Shown here in pieces: positions 41,718-49,357 of a stretch of DNA of 49,357 nucleotides; position 1 is the stretch's first letter, and each line of letters starts with the position of its first letter. Made by a program: the position numbers and the translations under genes. The notes below the pieces were generated by a model, which worked only from the letters and a program-made list of their open reading frames with translations, did not search any database and was not told the DNA's origin. Source of the stretch: Chloroflexota bacterium (GTDB lineage: Bacteria; Vulcanimicrobiota; JAMCWD01); contig JAMCWD010000032.1 in assembly GCA_023475345.1 (NCBI GenBank), positions 1 to 49,357 of the forward strand. The letters are read 5' to 3'.

Positions 41718-44075
41718 TCAGCTTCTTATCTCTTCAAAGTCCAGATCGACTTCCCGTAAAAAGATCTCTTTATCGCCATCCCCTGTATCTACGAAGCCTG
41801 CAACTTCAACTTTCAATCTTTTTGCTCTCAGGCCGCCGGGAGGATATATCCTGGGGTTTGTCAGCCCGGCGATATCGAATGACAGGCTTCCGTCTGCTCC
41901 GTCAATTTCATAATAAACCTTGCAGGTATCCCATCCCTTTCCATCGATATATACCCTCCTCAAGTTTATCTCCAGGCTGCCGGAACCCGGTAACTCTATC
42001 CACCCCGTACGGTACAGGACTGAAAACGGCGAATAGGGATCCGCTGTATTGTCTCCGCCGTATTTATAAATGCCCGACGGCTGGAGTTCTCCGCCTTCCG
42101 GTGTATAACTTTTGAGAGCAAGATACAGGTCATCGTTTTTAACCCCGAAGGAACCGCCGAACGATTCGGTTTCAAACTCCCACCAGCATTTATGCTTGAA
42201 GTTGTAAATATGAATTTTGTAATCGCCGTCCCGGTTTGTATATGCGCGCCATCTCTCGGATTTGCCGGGATGATATGCGGACGTGGTTTTCTTGCCTGTG
42301 GTAATTTCCGTCTGGGTCTGTATCTCCATCATCTTTAATTCGAATAGCGAAGTGCTGTATACGTTCACGCCGAATTTTCTCTTGCAATAGACGCGGTAAT
42401 ATCTGTAAGCGTTGTCCTGGCCGTGAAAATAATAATTATAGTAATAATTTGATCCCGATTCTAACTCCGATTGTGCCAGGTCGGGCGTCATGACAGTCCA
42501 GTCCGAGCCGTTGTTTGAAGCCTTGAATGATACGCTGTTAAGCGGAAACATCTCAGGCGTGCCTTTATAAAGCTGGATTTTCTTTATAGTTTTGGTGTTC
42601 GTCGGACCGAAGTCGATTTCAATCCAGACATCTTCGTCATAATCGAAAGAGTACATTGCTATTTCAAGAATCTGGGCGTAATAAACTCCTCCGCCCCGGT
42701 CGGTAGTGCTGCCGGCCAGTTGGTAATACCTGTATGAATTCGTATTTGAAACCCTGTATAAGTTTACAGTCCCTCCGATTGGCGAGGTCGTTAAGCCCGT
42801 CCAATCGGTTCCGTCATCGGATCCCTGTAATGTCCAATTGAAGCCTGAACCGCTCGAACCGGCGAAATACATAAGTTTTATCGCCTGGGAATTTCCTGCG
42901 CCCAAATCGATTCTCCACCATTCCTCCGTCGAAGAACCGGAAGCCGGTGTTTTCCAGAGAGTGGTTTCATTGTCGTCTATTGCTTTGCTTGCCGTGCACG
43001 TGCCGTCCTCGCTTGAGGCTGTCGCAGTAATTCCTGTTGTCCGGTCGGTGTCGTCGGTCTGCCAGTAAGTTGTTAAACTGTTGTCGTTCAGATTTGACGC
43101 AGGATGTCCGCTTGCATAAGTCGATGCTGAAGCCGTCCCTGAAGTCGCCACGTTCACCCCGAAATCGTAAATGTTATCCCGCGTTTCGGCGTTGTCTATA
43201 TCTTCCATCAACGGTATGTCAAATGTTTCCTCTGTGATATCCATTAAATCTATTTCATCCTGGATCTCGGTAAGCCGGTAAATTAAATATTCTTTTTTGG
43301 CGGTTGAAAACATCAGCCCGTAAGGAGAACAGTCCGTTAATGTATAGGGGATAAGCTCTCCCGTATTTTTCGCAACCGGCTTCAGCCTGGCATCGGACGC
43401 CGTGTATCCTGAATACCTGTATATTCTTCCGTCTTCCTTGACTATGAGGAGGATATCATTATATGGCATCGTTCCGGCAAAAATTACTGGAACCGCTGCA
43501 TCGCCGGCCGTAATGTATCCGCCGTTTTCGACATCGACATAAATCAATGCTTTGTTTCCGCCGACTCCTGCGCTGTAGCCGGTACGGCAATACATGATGC
43601 CGCGATCAAAAGTGTAGTTTGCTTTCCCCGGGTTGCCGAAATAACCGTAAATTCCCGTATTGGTTATGTATGCGAAATTTACTCCGCCACCCAGTAATTG
43701 CGTGCCGTAAACATTTCCCGAATATGCGAATGTCAGCCTGTTGGCGGCGATTCCTATCAGCCTGACTGTTGCGCCGGGATCGGCTCCTTCTTCCACCTGG
43801 TAAACTTTCCCATCGGAAGCGCCTGCTATCCAGCGCAATACGCCTTTATGCCAGAATAATCCCCGGTTTGGAACTATACAATCGGATGCGTTCGTGCCGT
43901 ATTTCAAGTTGGCCGTACTTGTCAGGCCGGGTCTGCGAATAAGAGAGCCGTCGTGCTGTGGAAAACAATTCTTCATGACCTCTGCCTCCGGCTTGCACAA
44001 ACCACTCTCTTCGCATAAGCACCGGGCCGGGCTATACAGCCCTTTTTTGAAATCGACCAGCCTGATTACGGGCAT
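41718..44075 (-). CDS. Phage tail protein with F5/8 type C (discoidin) domains
   Basis: The protein has 785 residues. The N-terminal third (Leu-Tyr-Ser-Pro-Ala-Arg, Asn-Cys-Phe-Pro-Gln-His-Asp-Gly, Arg-Arg-Pro-Gly-Leu) resembles the opening of podovirus tail nozzle proteins, which form a beta-propeller. Residues about 310-600 hold two or three discoidin-like domains (Ala-Ser-Asn-Leu-Asn-Asp-Asn-Ser, Trp-Arg-Ile-Asp-Leu-Gly, Trp-Ile-Glu-Ile-Asp-Phe-Gly-Pro), which usually bind carbohydrate. The nozzle assignment is tentative; the discoidin domains are firm. It could mediate host-surface binding. Confidence 0.75.
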   Translation of the reverse strand: MPVIRLVDFKKGLYSPARCLCEESGLCKPEAEVMKNCFPQHDGSLIRRPGLTSTANLKYGTNASDCIVPNRGLFWHKGVLRWIAGASDGKVYQVEEGADPGATVRLIGIAANRLTFAYSGNVYGTQLLGGGVNFAYITNTGIYGYFGNPGKANYTFDRGIMYCRTGYSAGVGGNKALIYVDVENGGYITAGDAAVPVIFAGTMPYNDILLIVKEDGRIYRYSGYTASDARLKPVAKNTGELIPYTLTDCSPYGLMFSTAKKEYLIYRLTEIQDEIDLMDITEETFDIPLMEDIDNAETRDNIYDFGVNVATSGTASASTYASGHPASNLNDNSLTTYWQTDDTDRTTGITATASSEDGTCTASKAIDDNETTLWKTPASGSSTEEWWRIDLGAGNSQAIKLMYFAGSSGSGFNWTLQGSDDGTDWTGLTTSPIGGTVNLYRVSNTNSYRYYQLAGSTTDRGGGVYYAQILEIAMYSFDYDEDVWIEIDFGPTNTKTIKKIQLYKGTPEMFPLNSVSFKASNNGSDWTVMTPDLAQSELESGSNYYYNYYFHGQDNAYRYYRVYCKRKFGVNVYSTSLFELKMMEIQTQTEITTGKKTTSAYHPGKSERWRAYTNRDGDYKIHIYNFKHKCWWEFETESFGGSFGVKNDDLYLALKSYTPEGGELQPSGIYKYGGDNTADPYSPFSVLYRTGWIELPGSGSLEINLRRVYIDGKGWDTCKVYYEIDGADGSLSFDIAGLTNPRIYPPGGLRAKRLKVEVAGFVDTGDGDKEIFLREVDLDFEEIRS

Positions 44076-44139
44076 AAAAATCTTCCTTTCGATATTGAAG
44101 TGAATATAAATGACATTAATTCATCCGGCCTTGATTTTT

Positions 44140-44520
44140 TTATTCGGTCCAGCTCCTCGGAGGCCCGATATCACAATGCACAAAGCCCTTTTGAACATAC
44201 TTCCCTATCCCTGTAAAGCCGGACTTTCTTGCAAGCCTTGCTATCTGGTTTAAATTTATGCCGGGGATATACAGGTCGGCGGCCATGTCCCTGCAATGAT
44301 AAGAATTCTTTACACCGCCGACCTCCGCGTTATGCTCGGCGCAGCGGTAAGCTGATGTTATGACCGGCTTCGTACCGGCAAACTCCGTCATTCTTTCCAG
44401 GCATGACAGGAGCCTTTTCAAATTTATAGGGTAACCTCCGATCCTGTTACAACCGCATTTACACGCCAGTTCGTTCCTGCTGAAATGCTCTGAAAGCATA
44501 TCTTGCTTCATCTCGTTCAC
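44140..44520 (-). CDS. M15-type peptidoglycan peptidase (endolysin-like)
   Basis: The protein has 126 residues, the size of single-domain phage M15_3 endopeptidases. Zinc-site residues are visible: Ser-x-H75 with D82 (Ser-Tyr-His-x6-Asp) and H115-x-D117 (Val-His-Cys-Asp). The middle also has Thr-Ser-Ala-Tyr-Arg-Cys. The family cleaves D,D- or L,D-peptide bonds in cell-wall crosslinks. No signal peptide is seen, so release through the holin-like protein encoded nearby is likely. The start is a GTG. Confidence 0.85.
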   Translation of the reverse strand: MNEMKQDMLSEHFSRNELACKCGCNRIGGYPINLKRLLSCLERMTEFAGTKPVITSAYRCAEHNAEVGGVKNSYHCRDMAADLYIPGINLNQIARLARKSGFTGIGKYVQKGFVHCDIGPPRSWTE

Positions 44521-44547
44521 ATCCGCTTGAAATATTACTTCCCCAGT

Positions 44548-45633
44548 TTAATCCCGCGGCTCCGGCATCGTATCCATCGATAACATCTCGGCTTCCGATG
44601 CGGCGCTGTATTCATCGGCCATCTGCAGGAAAAGCTCATTCTCCAGGTTGTGGAAAAGGGTCGTCGAATTGCCCGCCCTTATGTTGTTGCGGTCTGCAGC
44701 GCTTAAATCTACCATCACTCCGTAAACCAGCAATATGTGATATGCCTCCGGCAGGACGGGGACATCCTCATCATTGTTAAGAGCCGCCGGGATCATGCGG
44801 TAGGCCAGTTGTACCACGGTTCCGGGGTCAGGGATCGCATCGAAATAAAATTCCTGGAATCGGGGCGTTATGTAAAACGAATCGCCTTCCGTCTGAGTCG
44901 ATATATTTTTTTCAATCTTTAATGTCTTGCTCGATGACGTGTAGCTTATGATTCTTGTGCTGTTGTTTCTCTCAGTGTTCATCAGCATCCAGCCGGCATA
45001 ATAATCATAGGTATTTCCCGAAAGCGATCCGCACACGACTGTTTCGCCGTCACTTCCAGCACCCATCGCGTAAAGGCCTGATAATGGCTCTTTCGTAGTA
45101 TTGATTCCGCCGGTAATTATTTTTGAAATATTTCCTAAACTGTTCCTTCCGATCCCTTTTGCTTCCGCCTGTTCGGCGCTTATAACGCCTGGCCTGGAGC
45201 CGCTGCTCGGATCTTTTGCGGAAATTATTTTCCAGCAGTCCTGCGGCATGAAATAATTATCGAGAGCGGCCTTGTCGCCTTCATTATAGGTTCCGCTCAA
45301 GCCTGTCCCTTCGAGCGTTACCGTTTCGCCTGAAATTTCAGAGATTGTAACTTGCTCGAAATTGTTCCCGTCGGTTACGATTAATTTTCTCCCGGCGCTC
45401 ATGCCGCTTACAGAATCCACATGCAGCGTGGTTCCTGTGCTCTCTGAAGATACCGTCGTTACAACAACCGGGATGTTTTTTTCTCCCAGGAGAAAATTCC
45501 ACGGCCTGGCCCTGCAGATCCGAAAGTACCGTGAATTGATAAAATCGTCTATGGTTGTATTTGAAAAAATCGAATTGCTTCCCGATTCCTGAAGCATGGT
45601 ATATATTTTGGTTCTTATTTCAGACAGGTTCAT
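44548..45633 (-). CDS. Phage head-tail adaptor/structural protein
   Basis: The protein has 361 residues. The N-terminal helix (Leu-Ser-Glu-Ile-Arg-Thr-Lys-Ile) and the region Ile-Asn-Ser-Arg-Tyr-Phe-Arg-Ile-Cys-Arg resemble phage adaptor proteins. The centre is strand-rich, and the end has a helical Leu-Val-Tyr-Gly-Val-Met segment. Its position beside the tail and capsid genes supports a connector role. It overlaps the methylase gene by 4 bp (ATGA). Confidence 0.6.
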   Translation of the reverse strand: MNLSEIRTKIYTMLQESGSNSIFSNTTIDDFINSRYFRICRARPWNFLLGEKNIPVVVTTVSSESTGTTLHVDSVSGMSAGRKLIVTDGNNFEQVTISEISGETVTLEGTGLSGTYNEGDKAALDNYFMPQDCWKIISAKDPSSGSRPGVISAEQAEAKGIGRNSLGNISKIITGGINTTKEPLSGLYAMGAGSDGETVVCGSLSGNTYDYYAGWMLMNTERNNSTRIISYTSSSKTLKIEKNISTQTEGDSFYITPRFQEFYFDAIPDPGTVVQLAYRMIPAALNNDEDVPVLPEAYHILLVYGVMVDLSAADRNNIRAGNSTTLFHNLENELFLQMADEYSAASEAEMLSMDTMPEPRD

Positions 45634-46496
45634 TTTTCAATAGCCTCCTCCGGCGGTTCGTAATTAATCCAGATACTTTCCGTCCGGGAATATTTTTTCT
45701 TGACGCTGCCTTCCCCCAGAAGCCCATTACAACGGGTTTTTCCGACCGCCATGCAGGTCGTACGGTGATCTATTTTTCTCCAGCCCTTATCTTCGAGAGG
45801 CTTATAATCCGGGTGGTTATAGCCGGAAAGCATCGCTTTGCCTTTTATGGAGAGCAGGCGGCTAATCAATTCTTTATGGTCATGGATGCTCATCTCGCAT
45901 CGGTAACGGCCGTCTTTTCGAGTTTCCTTGTGATACGGCGGGTCAAGATAAAAAATTGTATTCTCGCCGTCAAACGCCTCCAGGATTTTTCTAAAATCCC
46001 TGTTTTCAATCTGGACACGCATCATGCGTTCATGGATCTTCGGCAAAAGTTCAAGTATTGAGATCCATGCCTTACACTTCATGGCCATCCCGCCTGCCGT
46101 CGAGCTTCTGGAATATCCCCATCCTTTTCCGAATACACCGCTGAAACTTTGCCTGGCGACGGTGAACCAGCGGATGGCCCGCTCCACCGTGTCATCCGTG
46201 CTCTCCCATGTCTCTTTACATGTCTGAAACTCTTCTCGCGAATAAGGGATAAGGACTACTCTGCCGTAAAATTTTCCGAACAGTTCAGGCTCCCTCAACA
46301 CCCTGAAAAAATTTACAAGCCCCGAATCCAGGTCGTTGTAAATCTCGACTTTCGATGGCTCTTTTTTAAACAGTAATGAAGCGCCTCCCCCGAACGGTTC
46401 GACGTATGTCAGGTGTTTCGGAATAAGCTTTATCAGCCTTCCCGCCGAATGCCCTTTACCCCCGAACCACACGATAGGACTTCTGAGTTTCTCCAT
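45630..46496 (-). CDS. DNA adenine methyltransferase, D12/Dam class
   Basis: The protein has 288 residues. It carries the SAM-binding FGGKG (11-15) and EPFGGG (33-38) and the catalytic DPPY (185-188), the hallmark of N6-adenine methylases of the D12 class. The target sequence cannot be told from the protein. It is embedded between phage structural genes and coupled to the adaptor gene by an ATGA overlap, so it probably protects phage DNA from restriction. Confidence 0.92.
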   Translation of the reverse strand: MEKLRSPIVWFGGKGHSAGRLIKLIPKHLTYVEPFGGGASLLFKKEPSKVEIYNDLDSGLVNFFRVLREPELFGKFYGRVVLIPYSREEFQTCKETWESTDDTVERAIRWFTVARQSFSGVFGKGWGYSRSSTAGGMAMKCKAWISILELLPKIHERMMRVQIENRDFRKILEAFDGENTIFYLDPPYHKETRKDGRYRCEMSIHDHKELISRLLSIKGKAMLSGYNHPDYKPLEDKGWRKIDHRTTCMAVGKTRCNGLLGEGSVKKKYSRTESIWINYEPPEEAIEK

Positions 46497-46499
46497 TTT

Positions 46500-46676
46500 T
46501 CAATTTACGCTCTCTGCGTGGAGCCCCGCCATGCTGAATTTTAGCAGCCCGCACCGGGGGCAATATATTATATTGAGGACCGCGGAGAAGGTTATGACGG
46601 TGAACTTTACTTTTACCGTTTTTTCCAGGCACAGGAACCCTTCTCCGGAGCCGCTGGAACATCTCGGGCAGTTCAT
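46500..46676 (-). CDS. Small two-CPRC zinc-ribbon protein
   Basis: This 58-codon gene starts in an ATGA overlap with the previous gene and ends 3 bp before the methylase start. It has Cys-Pro-Arg-Cys at residues 3-6 and again near 40, a typical zinc ribbon. Tight packing on both sides supports it as real. Function unknown. Confidence 0.65.
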   Translation of the reverse strand: MNCPRCSSGSGEGFLCLEKTVKVKFTVITFSAVLNIIYCPRCGLLKFSMAGLHAESVN

Positions 46677-46969
46677 TTGTCGTCCTCCTTTCCGAGTGCC
46701 AGGTACAGGCGGTCGCCTTCACCCGGCCTGTCAACCGTTAATAGCTTGATGAGAATGATTATTATATCGATAAGACTTCCTATAAAACCCGGGTTTCTTA
46801 ATATGGCCGATACCCGGTTCCCCGGAAAGCCGGACAAAAATTCCAGGTATGACGCCAGCACTTTTTCTTTTTTCTCTTTCCCCGGTTTGTCTTCATCAAG
46901 TTCTGCGGATTTTATAAGGCTCATGATTTTACTCAGGACTTCCAGCGAAAAGAAAAATTCATTTTTCAT
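46673..46969 (-). CDS. Hypothetical phage membrane protein
   Basis: The protein has 98 residues with one Ile-rich hydrophobic helix (about 66-78) and a Lys/Glu-rich front half. It overlaps both the preceding holin-like gene (11 bp) and the next small gene (4 bp). It may be part of the lysis module, but I do not recognise it. Confidence 0.6.
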   Translation of the reverse strand: MKNEFFFSLEVLSKIMSLIKSAELDEDKPGKEKKEKVLASYLEFLSGFPGNRVSAILRNPGFIGSLIDIIIILIKLLTVDRPGEGDRLYLALGKEDDK

Positions 46970-47222
46970 TTCGTGACTCTCCCTTCGCCGCTGAAGCGCT
47001 GTCGTTGACGGTGGTTATGACCTTGTCTATTTCAGAGCCGCTCTGCATCAGCCAGCATGCTATAAGGCCTCGAAGCGATGCTATGCCACCTTCAAGCTGA
47101 TCGATTGCATCCCTGAGCGATCCCAGCTCCCATGTTAAATTTTTGATCATCCACCAGACTATACCCAGCAATATCAGGCTGACGCCTATAGGGAAACCTA
47201 GCTTTTCGACGATCATGCTCAC
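46959..47222 (-). CDS. Holin-like small membrane protein
   Basis: The protein has 87 residues. A single N-terminal membrane helix (about 9-27, ending Trp-Trp-Met-Ile-Lys) is followed by a coiled-coil-like helix with heptads. Start GTG 47222 has AGGAGG 8 nt upstream and is better spaced than ATG 47216. Size, topology and nearness to the M15 peptidase suggest a holin or spanin-like role, inferred. Confidence 0.5.
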   Translation of the reverse strand: MSMIVEKLGFPIGVSLILLGIVWWMIKNLTWELGSLRDAIDQLEGGIASLRGLIACWLMQSGSEIDKVITTVNDSASAAKGESRNEK

Positions 47223-47253
47223 GAGATATTCCTCCTTTTAAACATGAGTTGTT

Positions 47254-47328
47254 ACAGGGCGGACCCCGGATCGAATGTAAGTGCCGCTTTGATGGTGCGA
47301 TAGCAACGATAGGCAGGATCCGCCCTGT
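47254..47328. repeat. Inverted repeat in phage intergenic gap
   Basis: ACAGGGCGGA (47254-47263) and TCCGCCCTGT (47319-47328) are perfect complements separated by 55 nt. They lie between the capsid gene and the holin-like gene. They could form a long-range transcript stem controlling late gene expression. Confidence 0.6.
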
Positions 47329-47403
47329 AATTTGAAAATTGATTGCAAATTGAAGGGTTAGGCGGTGAGGTTAAGTTTCGATCTTTTCTCCCCGGCCTTG
47401 TTC

Positions 47404-48306
47404 TTATGCCGCTCCGGGCGTTCCGATTACAAACCTCCATCCGCCCGATCCCACCGAGAAACGCATGACGGAGTTATATTCAACATCACGGCTTGAAAGG
47501 TGGAGGTCGTCCTTGAGGTCAGGCTTGTATCTCCAGAAGAATATCAGTTGATCTCTTTCCTTCGCGCCGAGGAACCATGCGTCGCTGTCCGTAAGCCTGG
47601 TCATGACTTCCGGCTTCAGGTCGTACAGGTGGCGGATCGAGTTGATGTCATTATCCTGAGAACCGGCAATCTGGGTGGAATTCAAAATCTGGTATGCGTC
47701 AAATTCGAGATCCGGAGGTATGAGCAATACGTCGGGAGAAAGCCCCAGGTACTCGCCACGGCTCCCTCTCATCTTCTTCATTTGGATCAGCGCGGCTTTC
47801 AGGCTGGTCGCCGCAAGGTCCGCAGGCGTCGATAAAACATTGGAGCCTGTCCCGCCCGCCTCAAGCGGGTGATCGCTTGCGCAAAGCGGCTTGCCGTCGC
47901 CGTAATTATAACTAGCATTAAACGCCCTGTTGAAAACATTGGCTCCGGCGGTTTCGTAAGTTTCCCGCATGGCCCTTGCAAGCGCCTTGGGAAGCCGCTT
48001 TATCACATTATATTGATCGTCTTCGAGCATTTCGAATGTTACTACGAACCCCAGCCCGAATGTGCCGTGCGTGAAAGTGTAGTCATAGCCCTGGTACGGC
48101 GAATCCAGCAGAATATCTGCCCCTTCGGCTTTTTCCGGCGCTGCCGAAAAACCCGCTATCTCCGATATTATCTCCTGTTTCTTCTTGCTTTTCTCAACTG
48201 TAAAGATCCTGGAATATTCCTCCTTAGGCTCGCCCATGTTCTGGAAATATATGGCCCTTATGGCAGGGTTCACAAGATCCGTGAATTCGGCTCTGCTTAT
48301 CGGCAT
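47404..48306 (-). CDS. Phage major capsid protein (Mu gpT/HK97-fold type)
   Basis: The protein has 300 residues. The opening (Phe-Thr-Asp-Leu-Val-Asn-Pro-Ala-Ile-Arg), the strand Phe-Gly-Leu-Gly-Phe-Val-Val-Thr-Phe-Glu-Met, the region Cys-Ala-Ser-Asp-His-Pro and the segment Pro-Asp-Val-Leu-Leu-Ile-Pro-Pro-Asp-Leu-Glu match Mu-type or HK97-fold capsid subunits. AAGGAG precedes the ATG. The preceding gene encodes a likely decoration protein, the usual order. Confidence 0.82.
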   Translation of the reverse strand: MPISRAEFTDLVNPAIRAIYFQNMGEPKEEYSRIFTVEKSKKKQEIISEIAGFSAAPEKAEGADILLDSPYQGYDYTFTHGTFGLGFVVTFEMLEDDQYNVIKRLPKALARAMRETYETAGANVFNRAFNASYNYGDGKPLCASDHPLEAGGTGSNVLSTPADLAATSLKAALIQMKKMRGSRGEYLGLSPDVLLIPPDLEFDAYQILNSTQIAGSQDNDINSIRHLYDLKPEVMTRLTDSDAWFLGAKERDQLIFFWRYKPDLKDDLHLSSRDVEYNSVMRFSVGSGGWRFVIGTPGAA

Positions 48307-48356
48307 ATTTTTTCATCTCCTTTTCTGTGAATTGTTGATCAGCACCGCTGCCGGTG

Positions 48357-48860
48357 CTATGCGGTCTTTTCGCCCGGGCCGAGTTGGTAAACATCTGACA
48401 GCACGCGTACCAGCACTCTCCCGTATTGATCTCCGAGAGCGTCCCGCGGCGAAAGCTCGTGTACCTGGAAAAATTTATTCGTGGTATCGTCTATCTTGCA
48501 ATAAACTTTGTGCGAGCTTGCCTCCATGCCGTATTTGCCGCCGACGATAGATTCGCCGGTAACTGCGGAAGTCGGTGTTTCGTGGCTTACGTTTACCTCA
48601 AACAAAACATCGCCTTCGGCCAGGAGTACGGGCTGTTTTGTTCCCGCCGTGCCGGACGCGCTCTCCAGCGCCATCCCCGCGGTCTCCGAATCCCCCGTGA
48701 CGCAGGCGACAATCCGTTTCTCGCTTCCGCTCGTATGCAGCTTTACAAAATCTCCGACTTCGAAATCCGCGCCGGCTTCTACCGGGAAGTGTCTTACCGG
48801 AGGTGCTCCCCCGCCGATTCTGCCGGCATACCTGGCTTTCTGCTGGGCTATTGTTGACAT
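48357..48860 (-). CDS. Putative capsid decoration/stabilising protein
   Basis: The protein has 167 residues and is strand-rich with a Gly/Ala/Val composition (Phe-Glu-Val-Gly-Asp-Phe-Val-Lys-Leu, Val-Leu-Leu-Ala-Glu-Gly-Asp-Val-Leu-Phe-Glu-Val). It sits directly before the capsid gene with an AGGAGG site 8 nt from the ATG. I assign it as a decoration-type protein from size, composition and position; it could be a different head protein. Confidence 0.55.
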   Translation of the reverse strand: MSTIAQQKARYAGRIGGGAPPVRHFPVEAGADFEVGDFVKLHTSGSEKRIVACVTGDSETAGMALESASGTAGTKQPVLLAEGDVLFEVNVSHETPTSAVTGESIVGGKYGMEASSHKVYCKIDDTTNKFFQVHELSPRDALGDQYGRVLVRVLSDVYQLGPGEKTA

Positions 48861-48949
48861 CCCATCTTCCTCCTTTCAAATGAAAAAGAGCCGGCATGAC
48901 CGTCTCTTCTTGCTTTAAATTCCTGGTATTATCTACTTGACGAAACTGC

Positions 48950-49357
48950 TTATTTGCCCATGACGAAATATTTTCGCCCCTTGCTCCGGTCTTTCTGGAA
49001 CGCCGTGTCCGCGGCGCGCGCTTCCCTGTCACGGCGCATCGAAACATTGATCTTCGGCTTCCTGCCCGTCGCCGATTCGTGCTGCGCGTCATAGCTTTCG
49101 AATATCCGCCCCATTAAAAGGTCGGCGTCTTCCTGGACTCTTTTGTTCCTCTCTTCGATCTTGCTTTTCGGTATCTTGTGAAGCTTGAGATCAAAATGCT
49201 CCGGGTAATCTTCCACAGGCACCGCGCCGCCCGCCTGCTTGGCCCTGTACTGGACTCCCCTGGGATCTTTCCGGATCCATCTCAATTCATAACCTTCCGA
49301 TTCAACCCCCTCCTTCACATCGGGGACGACCGCCAGCGGGTCTGCAGGGTTCGTAGT
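48950..49357 (-). CDS. Hypothetical phage protein (5' end outside window)
   Basis: The frame remains open to the right edge, so the start is not in view. A GTG at 49318 is in frame but may be internal. The visible 135 residues are very charged, with a basic C-terminus. I do not recognise it; its position suggests a late phage protein. Confidence 0.5.
   Translation of the reverse strand, partial: TTNPADPLAVVPDVKEGVESEGYELRWIRKDPRGVQYRAKQAGGAVPVEDYPEHFDLKLHKIPKSKIEERNKRVQEDADLLMGRIFESYDAQHESATGRKPKINVSMRRDREARAADTAFQKDRSKGRKYFVMGK

Noticed and set aside
47252..47440. 62-codon minus-strand frame after the capsid gene
   Set aside because: It overlaps the capsid gene end in another frame, shows Arg-rich random composition, and has no ribosome site.
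1..49357. CRISPR arrays, rRNA genes or replication origins
   Set aside because: No regularly spaced repeats, rRNA-like sequence or clusters of origin boxes were seen on reading.

Overview
The window comes from a diderm (Gram-negative type) bacterium. It carries two complete tripartite RND efflux operons, lipoproteins with lipoboxes, and TolC-like outer-membrane channels. Four very large membrane Ser/Thr kinases in one operon, together with TPR and WD40 proteins, point to an uncultured, signalling-rich lineage such as Eremiobacterota, Wallbacteria, Planctomycetes or Myxococcota. That placement is an inference and is not proven by the sequence.

Layout. (1) Positions 1-5490 are a degraded island beside a tRNA-Gln gene. 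They hold a translationally coupled set of three minus-strand genes: the C-terminal stub of a type IIG (Eco57I-like) restriction-modification enzyme, a PD-(D/E)XK-like protein, and a PLD-SNF2 helicase that runs off the window. An IS4-family element (3104-4533) cuts the R-M gene on one side. On its other side lies a large serine recombinase that has lost its catalytic half and reads into the antisense of the tRNA. (2) Positions 5874-18158 are a five-gene minus-strand operon. It encodes four receptor-like kinases with beta-propeller-like or HEAT-repeat sensor regions, then a DUF4185-type lipoprotein. A small remnant of a further kinase lies just upstream. (3) Positions 18602-23978 hold a TPR lipoprotein, an NRAMP-related transporter coupled to a TPR membrane protein, and a membrane-anchored WD40 protein. 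(4) Positions 24055-30117 are an HAE1-type multidrug RND operon (adaptor, pump, outer-membrane factor). A divergent SPFH/band-7 gene is preceded by a strong extended -10 promoter and a roughly 210-nt leader that can fold extensively. (5) Positions 31425-37925 are a Cus-type Cu(I)/Ag(I) efflux operon: outer-membrane channel, small heavy-metal-binding-domain protein, adaptor and CusA pump. (6) Positions 38164-40896 hold a secreted SnoaL/NTF2-like protein and a divergent M28 (glutamate carboxypeptidase II-like) peptidase. (7) Positions 40966-49357 are a minus-strand phage structural block with capsid, decoration-like protein, holin-like protein, Dam methylase, head-tail adaptor-like protein, M15 endolysin-like peptidase and a tail protein with discoidin domains. 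It is probably a podovirus-like prophage that continues past the right edge.

How the parts fit together. The kinases probably sense extracytoplasmic signals through large C-terminal domains. Three of the four share one C-terminal domain that I do not recognise. The most novel candidates are this sensor domain and its shuffling between kinase types, the structured leader RNA before the SPFH gene, and the damaged R-M/nuclease/PLD-helicase gene set. No CRISPR array or rRNA was seen.
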